A DNA stretch of 38,768 nt from Clostridiaceae bacterium (GTDB lineage: Bacteria > Bacillota > Clostridia > Acetivibrionales > DTU013), in the NCBI GenBank assembly GCA_012519745.1, contig JAAYPO010000049.1, forward strand, positions 1-38,768, in the 5' to 3' direction. The notes beneath the pieces were generated by a model that saw nothing but the letters and a program-made list of their open reading frames with translations, ran no database searches and was not told where the DNA came from. The position numbers and the translations under genes are program-made. Shown piece by piece: positions 10,012 to 18,059 of the stretch; position 1 is the stretch's first letter; each line of letters begins with the position of its first letter.

Positions 10012-10863
10012 GTGTCTAATGAAAAACTGATAAACTGGCTGTTTGAGACCAATGCTGTCAGGGTTTGCCCTGAAGGTGAGCCGTTTTGGTATACCTCAGG
10101 GACGATAGGACCATATTACATAAATACGCATTTCCTGTATGGCAGCCAAGACAAAGCACTGGGACTGCTTGAGAAAATAGATGCAGAAAAAGCCAATAAG
10201 CTGAGATGTCCTGAAAGGCTGCTGCCGGCAGTGGAAGCCAACTATGCTTCTGACATGATATACAAGGGGCTTATCGACGGAATGCTGGATTTCATAAAAG
10301 GAAACGTCAATGTTGAAGAAATCGATTTTGTTTCAGGAGGGGAGAGAAGGGATTGGTTTTTCTCACTTCTTGTGGCAAAGTTCCTTGAAAAGCCTCATAT
10401 CACTATATATAAGGATTTATCCGCAGTCATAACGGAGAATGGTGAGACCAGGACCGCAGAATCGATCTGCGGCGCCAGGGTACTGCATGTCGCAGATCTG
10501 ATCACAGAAGCCTCCAGCTATGAAAGAGCCTGGATACCTGCAATAAAGAAGATTTGCGGACTGATGACAGCCAGTATCGTCGTTATCGACAGGATGCAGG
10601 GAGGAGCTGAGCTGCTGGAGAAAAATGATGTTTGCTCCTTTGCGATGGTCTCCATCAATAAAGACTTTTTTAACAAGGCTCTTAAGCTTGGGCATATCAC
10701 AAAGGGTCAGTATGATATGCTGCTTGAATATACCGCCGATCCGCGGGAATCTATGAGAAGCTTTATCAAAGAGCATCCCGAATTTCTTGAAAATGCTCTG
10801 AAGGCAGACAGCCGGACCAGAGAACGCGCACAGCGTTGTATCGATAAGGGGATATACGAATAA
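10012..10863 (+). CDS. pyrE: Divergent orotate phosphoribosyltransferase-like protein
   Basis: The 283-residue protein sits where pyrE is expected, and its N-terminal part (FWYTSGTIGPYYINT) resembles OPRT. It is some 80 residues longer than ordinary PyrE. The PRPP-binding motif, normally like VDDVITTG, reads VLHVADLITEASSY, so one of the two acidic residues and the TTG loop are changed. The segment FVSGGERRDWFFSLL takes the place of the usual glycine-rich loop, and the Lys-x-His-Gly catalytic loop is not visible. It may be a divergent OPRT, or a relative with a changed reaction or a regulatory role. GTG 10012 follows CGGAGG. No other pyrE lies in the window. Confidence 0.65.
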   Translation: MSNEKLINWLFETNAVRVCPEGEPFWYTSGTIGPYYINTHFLYGSQDKALGLLEKIDAEKANKLRCPERLLPAVEANYASDMIYKGLIDGMLDFIKGNVNVEEIDFVSGGERRDWFFSLLVAKFLEKPHITIYKDLSAVITENGETRTAESICGARVLHVADLITEASSYERAWIPAIKKICGLMTASIVVIDRMQGGAELLEKNDVCSFAMVSINKDFFNKALKLGHITKGQYDMLLEYTADPRESMRSFIKEHPEFLENALKADSRTRERAQRCIDKGIYE

Positions 10864-10994
10864 GGATATTCTCACAAAATCTGCTCCGCAGCATTCACCA
10901 TGTTCACAGACAAGGGCATTTTCGTTCTTTGCTAAGTATTTTGACCATTGCATAAATGTTTGAACTGAGTATACCATGTCTTTGGATTTTTTAC

Positions 10995-11023
10995 TTTACA
11001 TTTTTTAATTATATTAATATAAT
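10995..11023 (+). promoter_or_regulatory. Strong sigma-A promoter for the T-box transcript
   Basis: TTTACA (10995-11000) and a perfect TATAAT (11018-11023) are 17 bases apart. Transcription should start around 11030, about 20 bases before T-box stem I, as expected for a T-box leader. Confidence 0.8.
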
Positions 11024-11044
11024 ACTATCTAATGATTAAGTGCA

Positions 11045-11343
11045 AAAACAAATGCTGTGAAGAGGGATAGTAAGCTATCAAAATGCATCAGCAGAGAGCC
11101 CTGTTGGTGGAAAAGGGTGTTGCAGATATAGCTGAACAGGCCTTGGAGCATTGCACCGAAAAGCATCGTGCCCAGTAGGCTGCAACGGAAGCAACCGTTA
11201 TATTGCATGTCACTTTCCGAGGGAGATGCAAACCCTTTGGAAGTACTTAAAAGGCCTATGCTGTAAAGCAATGGCGAACCGGGGTGGCACCACGAAGCAC
11301 AGCTCTCGTCCCCAGGAGATATTCCTGGCGATGAGAGCTTTTT
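11045..11343 (+). promoter_or_regulatory. T-box leader upstream of the MetRS-like gene
   Basis: Stem I closes by AATGCT (11051-11056) with AGCATT (11147-11152). It has the AGTA strand (11069-11072), the distal AGAGAGCC and GGTGGAAAA elements, and the opposite GAA strand (11134-11136). The T-box proper reads GGGGTGGCACCACG (11281-11294), with UGGC as the bulge that pairs with the tRNA acceptor end. A terminator follows at 11301-11343. The bases after GAA are CAGG; by position the specifier reads CAG or AGG, and no AUG is present on that strand. UGGC predicts a G discriminator base. The class is certain; the amino acid is not. Confidence 0.92.
11301..11343 (+). terminator. T-box regulated terminator
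   Basis: AGCTCTCGTC (11301-11310) pairs with GATGAGAGCT (11330-11339), with an inner CCAGGA/TCCTGG stem, and is followed by TTTTT. The 5' arm lies directly after the T-box sequence, so antiterminator and terminator are mutually exclusive, as in other T-box leaders. Confidence 0.9.
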
Positions 11344-11381
11344 ATTTATTCAATGCGATAACATTAATTGGAGGTAGGATC

Positions 11382-13409
11382 ATGAAAGAGGATAGAACAT
11401 GTACCGCCGCTAGACCGGCATTCCCCAAGAGGGCTGTTGTTACAGCCGGAATGCCATATGGCAATAAGGAGCTTCATCTTGGGCACATCGGGGGTGTATT
11501 TGTTCATGCGGATACCTTTGCAAGATTTTTAAGAGACAGGATAGGAAAGGAAAATGTGATTTTTGTATCGGGAACTGACTGCTACGGCTCTCCAATACTG
11601 GAAAGCTACAGACAGCTGGTGGCCGATGGAGATTTTGAGGGAACCCTGGATGACTTTGTCCTGATGAATCACAACAAGCAAAAGGATGTACTAAATAAGT
11701 ACAATATCAGCAATAACCTTTTTGCAGCATCAAGCATAGGAAGGGCTTCGGAGATCCACCATACGTTCTCTGACTGGTTCATCACTACGCTATATGATCA
11801 TGGACACCTTCAAAAGATCACAACTCTTCAGTTTTTTGATACGGAAAGGCAGGTTTTTCTCAATGGACGGCAGGTCACCGGACGCTGCCCTATTGCAGGC
11901 TGTTCGTCAGAAAGAGGCTATGCGGATGAATGCTCTCTGGGTCACCAGTATATGCCCTCAGAGCTGATAAATCCGATAAGTGCGCTGTCAGGCAAGACAC
12001 CCGAAATGAAGGAAGTCACCAACTGGTACTTTAAGCTGGAGAATTTTCAGAAGCTGCTGGAAGCATGGGTGGAGAGCATGGAAGAAAAGCCGGGTACCAG
12101 AGCATTCGTACCAAAGAGCATAAGGGAGTTTCTGGAGCTGCCTGTCATATATGTAAAAAAGGAATTGACAGAGCTTTTAGATTCCATGGCAGATGAACTG
12201 CCGGAGCATCAAATAATTGACGAAGAGAAAAAATCCTCAGTCAGGGTAGTGTTCAAGCAGCTGTCAGACAGGGAGAAGGCCTGCAAGATGCTGGCCGAAA
12301 AATCGATACGCTTCAGGACCGGAAAAACACTTGTTCCATTCAGGCTCACAGGGAACATAGAATGGGGAGTACCTGCACCAAAGCTTGAAGGTATGGAGGA
12401 TCTGACCATATGGGTCTGGCCGGAGTCCTTATGGGCACCTATATCCTTTACAATGGCATGCCTTGAGGAGCAGGGCCGCATAGAGGATGGTGCCTGCTGC
12501 GACAATACCACATGGAAGGACTGGTGGTGCTCCAGAGAATCGAAGGTCTATCAGTTCATCGGTGAAGATAATGTGTATTTTTACGGGCCTGCCGAAATGG
12601 CTATGTTTATGGCTCTCAATGAGGATGGCCCTTCAGCTGACCCTGCAGAAGGCAAGATGCAGCTGCCTGAGCTGATCGTCAACAATCACCTTCTGTTTCT
12701 TGATAAAAAAGCCAGCAGCAGCGGTGCGGTCAAACCTCCAAAAGCCGAGGAGCTGCTGGAATACTATACTGCAGAACAGCTGAGGGCACATTTTCTGGGG
12801 TTGGGTCTTGGTATCAGGAGCGTGGGCTTTCAGCCGAAGCCTTTGAACCCAAGGGCAAATGCAAGGGACAGCGATCCTGTGCTCAAAGAGGGCAATCTGC
12901 TCTCTAATGTATTCAACAGAGCAGTCCGTTCATGCTTTTACACAGTACAAAAATATTATGATTCCGTGATACCGGTGATAGATGTCAGCAGTGAGATATT
13001 GGAGGGTGCAAGGAATGTCATATTGGAATATGAGAAACTGATGTCACAGCATCAGTTCCATGTGATGATGAATCTAATGGATGACTATATCCGAGGTATC
13101 AACAAATATTGGACGAAGCTCATGCGTGAAGCAGATGACAATAATGATGCTGACCTTAGATCAAGAGTGCTTGCAGATTCCTTCCACATGGTAAAAACAG
13201 CTGCAGTGCTGATGCATCCTATTGCCCCGGAGGGCACTGAAATGATCAGGGAATACCTTGGGTTTGGAGAGGATTTCTGGAGCTGGGACAGAATTTTTGA
13301 CACAGTATATGATTATATGGATGATCCATACAGGTATAAGCTGAAATTCCTTGAGCCAAGGACAGACTTTTTCATAAAGCACCACAGCCAGCTTAAGGAT
13401 GCTAAATAG
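11382..13409 (+). CDS. Methionyl-tRNA synthetase-like class I aminoacyl-tRNA synthetase paralogue
   Basis: A 675-residue class I synthetase related to MetRS. TAGMPYGNKELHLGHIGG near residue 20 carries the HIGH-type motif, and a zinc-knuckle-like set of Cys and His occurs in GRCPIAGC and ADECSLGH. The KMSKS loop, however, reads DKKASSSG: the second, catalytically important Lys is Ser. In the anticodon domain the usual Pro-Trp after the Asn-x-Tyr helix (here INKYWTKLM) is not seen. It may charge a different tRNA, be weakly active, or act on another acceptor. The frame is open back to 11151 but crosses the T-box; ATG 11382 has GGAGGT 7 bases upstream. It is controlled by the T-box leader before it. 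Confidence 0.8.
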   Translation: MKEDRTCTAARPAFPKRAVVTAGMPYGNKELHLGHIGGVFVHADTFARFLRDRIGKENVIFVSGTDCYGSPILESYRQLVADGDFEGTLDDFVLMNHNKQKDVLNKYNISNNLFAASSIGRASEIHHTFSDWFITTLYDHGHLQKITTLQFFDTERQVFLNGRQVTGRCPIAGCSSERGYADECSLGHQYMPSELINPISALSGKTPEMKEVTNWYFKLENFQKLLEAWVESMEEKPGTRAFVPKSIREFLELPVIYVKKELTELLDSMADELPEHQIIDEEKKSSVRVVFKQLSDREKACKMLAEKSIRFRTGKTLVPFRLTGNIEWGVPAPKLEGMEDLTIWVWPESLWAPISFTMACLEEQGRIEDGACCDNTTWKDWWCSRESKVYQFIGEDNVYFYGPAEMAMFMALNEDGPSADPAEGKMQLPELIVNNHLLFLDKKASSSGAVKPPKAEELLEYYTAEQLRAHFLGLGLGIRSVGFQPKPLNPRANARDSDPVLKEGNLLSNVFNRAVRSCFYTVQKYYDSVIPVIDVSSEILEGARNVILEYEKLMSQHQFHVMMNLMDDYIRGINKYWTKLMREADDNNDADLRSRVLADSFHMVKTAAVLMHPIAPEGTEMIREYLGFGEDFWSWDRIFDTVYDYMDDPYRYKLKFLEPRTDFFIKHHSQLKDAK

Positions 13410-13440
13410 GGTATCCTGTTATGCTAAGGAGGGGGTCGGA

Positions 13441-14748
13441 TTGAGAAAGATAATAATAATATTAGCGGCAGCACTTCTGCTTACAGGCTGTAAATTGTCA
13501 ATAAGACAAAAATCAGGAAGTGATGATCAGCCGGATATTACAGCAGACGGCCCTGTCGGCGTTCAGGATCATGCGGTCGGGTCCGATGCAAGCGAAGGGC
13601 TCAATAGCCAGCCGGCTGCGGCACAAATGGATGAGACTGTACAAGAGTCTGATGTGACAAATACCGTTATAGCTGATGATGAAAATACTGATGCCGTCAG
13701 GAGCATCTGGGATTCTTCGGTCAGGAAGGAATCTATAACGGGGAGCTGGTATGCTGGTATGATAGGAGATGTCAGCATACATGCAAGGTTTGACATATCA
13801 GAGGACAGGCTGACAGGCACCTACTATTACGACAAATATAAAACAGAGATACCCTTGGAGGGATACATAGACGATGTGATCAAGGGCATGCTTATGATGC
13901 ACCTGAATGAAGATACAGATGAAAAGGGGTCTATTTATGCTTTGTTCAGGACAGAGGAGTATGTGCAGGGGTTCTGGAGATCAGGTGAGACCCTTTACCC
14001 AATGTACCTGATCAAAGAGGGATCGGATGTAGAACCTCCAAAGCCTGCAGCAGCTGATATGCTGGCATACAAGGGCTTATGGTATGGCAGCCGCAGCTAT
14101 TATTCAGGGGGAGAGGCCATTTTTACGCCGCTGTTCAGCGATCTTGTATTCTATGATCTGAGTGCATACAACGGCGGCAGCTCAGGATGGCTCGAAAGCT
14201 TTGGTGTTCTCGAAAATGGAAGCTTTAAGACAGTATTTGTTGATAAAACCTATGAGGGCAATGAAAATGTTATGTTCAGCTTTAAATTAAAGGATAAGAT
14301 CCTTGTCCTTGAGTCAAACATGTATGATTATATGTGCGGTATGGGAGTCACATTTCCTGCCGAGTACACCAGAGAAAGAATGGATGTGCCGATACCCAGC
14401 GCACAGGATGCCGGGATCGTTGACTCGGAAGAAATGGAAAGGATATTCAGGGAGATCACAGGAGATGACTTTGAAAATTTCATATCATATACACAATTTG
14501 TACAGTACGAGGATATCACCCTCGATGGCAGGCCGGCTGCTGCAGGGACATCGTATTTGAGGGGGATACCTGGTATGTGTTTTTATGTTGTTGCAGATAA
14601 TAAAATATACGCTGCATTTAATGACTTTGGTACTGTTCGTTATTATACGAATGACAAGAAATATGCCAAGGATCTGCCTGAGCCGATAAAGGAATGGGTT
14701 CCGGACTGGAATGCAGAAATACGTTACAACTACAAGGAAGTAAAATAA
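13441..14748 (+). CDS. Lipoprotein of unknown function
   Basis: A 435-residue predicted lipoprotein. TTG 13441 stands just after AGGAGGGGG and gives a short signal peptide with a lipobox LLLTGC, so lipid attachment at the Cys is likely and the mature protein should sit on the outer face of the membrane. The next 80 or so residues are acidic and low in complexity, like a flexible linker. The rest looks globular, with Tyr- and Gly-rich strands such as GLWYGSRSYYSGG, but I recognise no domain. It follows the MetRS-like gene by 31 bases and precedes another lipoprotein gene by 14, so the three are probably one transcript. Confidence 0.8.
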   Translation: MRKIIIILAAALLLTGCKLSIRQKSGSDDQPDITADGPVGVQDHAVGSDASEGLNSQPAAAQMDETVQESDVTNTVIADDENTDAVRSIWDSSVRKESITGSWYAGMIGDVSIHARFDISEDRLTGTYYYDKYKTEIPLEGYIDDVIKGMLMMHLNEDTDEKGSIYALFRTEEYVQGFWRSGETLYPMYLIKEGSDVEPPKPAAADMLAYKGLWYGSRSYYSGGEAIFTPLFSDLVFYDLSAYNGGSSGWLESFGVLENGSFKTVFVDKTYEGNENVMFSFKLKDKILVLESNMYDYMCGMGVTFPAEYTRERMDVPIPSAQDAGIVDSEEMERIFREITGDDFENFISYTQFVQYEDITLDGRPAAAGTSYLRGIPGMCFYVVADNKIYAAFNDFGTVRYYTNDKKYAKDLPEPIKEWVPDWNAEIRYNYKEVK

Positions 14749-14762
14749 TACCAGGGTGAAAA

Positions 14763-16109
14763 ATGAATTTCTTAATAAAAATATCGATAATAGTGCTTCT
14801 GACAGCTTCAATAATGTCAGGCTGCGGGTCTGGGACCGGCTCGGGAGACAATACCGGCGGGATGGACCGTCCTGACAGTAATGTCAGTGATGGCACTGAA
14901 AATCAACAAAACAATACACAGGATGAAAAGGACGGCAACAGCGGAGATATCGATAATGATGATGGCCGGCCTGATGGATCAAAAACCGACGATAGTCCTC
15001 CGGGATATGAAGATGATATAGCAGCCAGAATAAAGGAAATGACACTGGATGAAAAAATCGGTCAGATGTTCATAATCGGCTTTGACGGTACCGTGATAAG
15101 CGATGAACTGACCCAGATGCTGAAAACAAGATCTCCGGGGGGAGTTATACTTTTTGGGAGAAATGTGAAAAGCCCTGACCAGCTGCTCGAATTGATAAAT
15201 TCGATAAAACGGGCCAATAGCGGCAGGGAGCCACTGTTTATATCTGTGGACGAAGAAGGCGGCAGAGTGAGCAGAATGCCGGATGTACTCAGCGATATCC
15301 CGTCGGCAGCAGAGATAGGTGAATATGGTGATACCGGGGTAACATATGAAGTTGGTATGCTTCTGGCAGATGAAATATCTTCCTTTGGCTTCAATATGAA
15401 TTTTGCACCTGTACTCGACATATTCAGCAACCCCGATAACACTGTTATAAGTGACAGATCCTTTGGCAATACGGCCCAGGCTGTAAGTGAGCATGGGGTA
15501 CAGCTAATGAAGGGGATCCGCGATAAAAACGTCATACCTGTAGTAAAGCATTTCCCAGGCCACGGAGATACAGTGGCTGATTCTCATTCGGAGCTGCCGG
15601 TGGTGAACCATGATATGGAGCGTCTGGCCGCCATTGAACTGGTACCTTTCAAAAAAGCAATAGATGAGAATGCAGATGCAGTAATGGTAGGGCACTTATT
15701 GATGAAGAGCATCGATCCTGAGAATCCGGCCACTATGTCTGAGGCCATAATAAAAGGGCTTTTGAGGGAACAGATGGGTTTTGACGGTGTAGTTTTGACA
15801 GATGACATGACAATGGGCGCCATAACTAAGAAATATGATATCGGTGATGCGGCGGTAAGCTCAGTGGCCGCAGGAAGTGATATGATCCTGGTCTGTCATG
15901 GCTTCGATGATCAGATAAAGGCTATAGATGCTGTCAGATCAGCTGTTGAGACTGGATATATCGATGAGGCCGGAATAGATGAAAGCGTTGCAAGGATACT
16001 GAGGCTAAAGGCGAAATACGGGCTGGATGACAGGATTATTGACAGTGTTGACACCGAAGGACTAAACAAAAAAATTGATGGACAATTGGCCAAATGGTAT
16101 AATGAATAA
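14763..16109 (+). CDS. nagZ: Beta-N-acetylhexosaminidase, GH3 lipoprotein (NagZ-like)
   Basis: The 448-residue protein has a signal peptide ending in a lipobox (IMSGC), then about 65 Asp/Gly/Asn-rich linker residues, then a GH3 domain. GH3 marks are KIGQMFIIGFDG, GGVILFGRN, FISVDEEGGRVSRM, NFAPVLDI, DRSFG, the KHFPGHGDTVADSH loop that supplies the general acid in NagZ, and the nucleophile Asp in LTDDMTMGAI. Such enzymes release N-acetylglucosamine from peptidoglycan fragments; here it would act outside the membrane during wall recycling. It lacks the C-terminal domain of Bacillus NagZ. Confidence 0.88.
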   Translation: MNFLIKISIIVLLTASIMSGCGSGTGSGDNTGGMDRPDSNVSDGTENQQNNTQDEKDGNSGDIDNDDGRPDGSKTDDSPPGYEDDIAARIKEMTLDEKIGQMFIIGFDGTVISDELTQMLKTRSPGGVILFGRNVKSPDQLLELINSIKRANSGREPLFISVDEEGGRVSRMPDVLSDIPSAAEIGEYGDTGVTYEVGMLLADEISSFGFNMNFAPVLDIFSNPDNTVISDRSFGNTAQAVSEHGVQLMKGIRDKNVIPVVKHFPGHGDTVADSHSELPVVNHDMERLAAIELVPFKKAIDENADAVMVGHLLMKSIDPENPATMSEAIIKGLLREQMGFDGVVLTDDMTMGAITKKYDIGDAAVSSVAAGSDMILVCHGFDDQIKAIDAVRSAVETGYIDEAGIDESVARILRLKAKYGLDDRIIDSVDTEGLNKKIDGQLAKWYNE

Positions 16110-16136
16110 GTGAACTTGACAGGGGAGGATAATCAA

Positions 16137-16198
16137 AAAGGGACATTTCTCAGCCCCAAAAACTGCAAAAACTGCTTCGTGTAGAGAAGTGTCCCTTT
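16137..16198 (+). repeat. Imperfect inverted repeat between nagZ and miaB
   Basis: AAAGGGACATTTCTC (16137-16151) and GAGAAGTGTCCCTTT (16184-16198) pair over 15 bp with one G-U, around a 32-base loop. The T-run after it is short (TTTACATT), so it is a poor terminator. The left arm recurs as AAAGGGACATTTCTCA at the end of pyrF. It may be a small dispersed repeat. Confidence 0.7.
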
Positions 16199-16215
16199 AC
16201 ATTAAAGGAGAACAA

Positions 16216-17625
16216 GTGAGTACAAGAGAGGATATAATCGTCTCAGATGACGAAATGACCAGGCAGGAAGCGTTCATGCACTCTGTCCGGGAAATGAATC
16301 CTGAAGCCGATAAAAAATACACCATCAGCACATATGGCTGCCAGATGAATGAAAACGATTCTGAAAAGCTGGCCGGCATGCTTGAATCAATGGGTTACAA
16401 GCATACGGACGAGCTTGAGGAAAGCGACCTGATACTGTTCAATACCTGCTGTGTCAGAGAAAATGCCGAACTGAAGGTATACGGCCATCTCGGGTCGCTG
16501 AAGGCACTCAAGGCACGACGGCCGGACATGATCATTGCTGTGTGCGGATGTATGATGCAGCAAAAGGATGTAGTCCAACACATCCTAAAGAAGTACAAGC
16601 ACGTGGATCTAATATTCGGCACCCACAATATGCACAGATTTCCCGAATTGCTGTACCAGGCATTGAATACTGATGCTGCTGTAGCTGATGTCAGTGCTTC
16701 AGAAGGGTATATAGCAGAAGGCATACCTATAAAGCGTGAACATGGTGTCAAGGCATGGCTGACAATCATGTACGGCTGCAACAACTTCTGTTCATACTGC
16801 ATTGTACCATATGTACGGGGCAGGGAGAGAAGCCGCAGGATTTCCGATATTATTGATGAGGCAAAGCTTTTAGGACATCAGGGTTATAAGGAGATAACGC
16901 TGCTGGGGCAGAATGTCAACTCGTATGGACTGGACCTTAATGACGGCACAAGCTTTTCGAAGCTTCTTCGAGGACTTGAGGATGCTGAGGGGATAGAAAG
17001 GATACGCTTCATGACCTCTCACCCCAAGGACCTGTCCGATGATCTGATCTATGCAATGCGCGACTGCAGCAAGGTTTGCGGACATCTCCACCTGCCGGTC
17101 CAGGCAGGCAGCAACAGGATACTTCATGAGATGAACCGCAAATATACCAGGGAGCACTATTTTGATCTGGTCAACAGGATAAGGGAGCAGATACCTGACA
17201 TATCCCTCACAACTGACATAATCGTAGGCTTCCCCGGTGAATCGGATGAAGATTTTGAACAAACCTTGGATCTGATCAGAAGAGTCAGGTACGATTATGC
17301 ATATACCTTCCTGTATTCAAAGCGCACGGGAACTCCTGCTGCCAAGAAATCAGAACAGGTCAGTGAGGAGATAAAAAAGGCAAGGTTTGATGCTCTTCTT
17401 GAGCTGCAAAACAGTATCAGCAGGGAGATAAACAGCACCCTTGCCGGAAAGCAGCTGGAGATACTGGTGGAGGGACGCAGCAAAAACAATATAAGCATGA
17501 TGACCGGACGTACAAGAACAAATAAAATCGTTAATTTCAAAGGAGAAACAGGACTTACCGGCAGGCTTGCAACGGTAAAAATCGAAAAAACCGGTACCTG
17601 GTCCCTGGACGGAAGTCTTGTCTAA
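16216..17625 (+). CDS. miaB: tRNA-2-methylthio-N6-dimethylallyladenosine synthase MiaB
   Basis: A 469-residue radical-SAM methylthiotransferase that adds the 2-methylthio group to i6A37 in tRNAs reading codons that begin with U. The N-terminal UPF0004 domain holds the auxiliary cluster ligands Cys42 (TYGCQMNEND), Cys78 (NTCCVRENA) and Cys112 (VCGCMM). The radical-SAM ligands are Cys188, Cys192 and Cys195 in YGCNNFCSYC, and a TRAM domain ends the protein. The frame is open to 16189, inside the inverted repeat; GTG 16216 has AAAGGAG 6 bases before it and is preferred. MiaA, which makes its substrate, is in the same cluster. Confidence 0.95.
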   Translation: MSTREDIIVSDDEMTRQEAFMHSVREMNPEADKKYTISTYGCQMNENDSEKLAGMLESMGYKHTDELEESDLILFNTCCVRENAELKVYGHLGSLKALKARRPDMIIAVCGCMMQQKDVVQHILKKYKHVDLIFGTHNMHRFPELLYQALNTDAAVADVSASEGYIAEGIPIKREHGVKAWLTIMYGCNNFCSYCIVPYVRGRERSRRISDIIDEAKLLGHQGYKEITLLGQNVNSYGLDLNDGTSFSKLLRGLEDAEGIERIRFMTSHPKDLSDDLIYAMRDCSKVCGHLHLPVQAGSNRILHEMNRKYTREHYFDLVNRIREQIPDISLTTDIIVGFPGESDEDFEQTLDLIRRVRYDYAYTFLYSKRTGTPAAKKSEQVSEEIKKARFDALLELQNSISREINSTLAGKQLEILVEGRSKNNISMMTGRTRTNKIVNFKGETGLTGRLATVKIEKTGTWSLDGSLV

Positions 17626-17647
17626 CTAATAAACGGAGGCTGGATGT

Positions 17648-18034
17648 ATGGATGTTTTGATAAAAGCTAAGGAACTCGGTGAATCCCTTGCGGCTTCACC
17701 TGTGGTAAAAAGACTAAGAAGCGCTGAGACAGCACTTGAGGCCGACGACCGCGGCATGTCGCTGCTGGAGGATCAAAGATTGCTTCAGATGGAATTGATA
17801 AAGGCGACCAGGGAAAAGAACGCCGAAGTCGACCTGAAGGATATCAAGGATATGTTGCTGGGCAAACAGAAGGAAATAGACGAATATCCATTGACCCATG
17901 AATATATGGAAGCAAAGGCTGAGTTCGATGATTTGATGAAAAACATAAATGATATCATCACCTTCGCTGTGACAGGCGAAGCATGCTCGCCCTCCAAATG
18001 CTCTTCCTGCGGCGGAGGCTGCAGCCACCAGTAA
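17648..18034 (+). CDS. ymcA: YlbF/YmcA family protein with C-terminal cysteine cluster
   Basis: This 128-residue helical protein belongs to the YlbF/YmcA family by its pattern and by synteny: in Bacillus subtilis ymcA also follows miaB and precedes mutS-mutL. There, YmcA, YlbF and YaaT form a complex that carries iron-sulfur clusters and affects RNase Y, competence and sporulation. Here the C-terminus has four cysteines, C113, C118, C121 and C125 (ACSPSKCSSCGGGCSHQ), a likely metal or Fe-S site. Because YlbF and YmcA are paralogues, the symbol is by position; it could be the YlbF form. Confidence 0.8.
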   Translation: MDVLIKAKELGESLAASPVVKRLRSAETALEADDRGMSLLEDQRLLQMELIKATREKNAEVDLKDIKDMLLGKQKEIDEYPLTHEYMEAKAEFDDLMKNINDIITFAVTGEACSPSKCSSCGGGCSHQ

Positions 18035-18059
18035 AAAACAGAAGTGAGGTCGGTTAGTT

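Noticed and set aside
11151-11381. Upstream extension of the MetRS-like reading frame by 77 codons
   Set aside because: It crosses the T-box leader and its terminator; ATG 11382 has GGAGGT before it.
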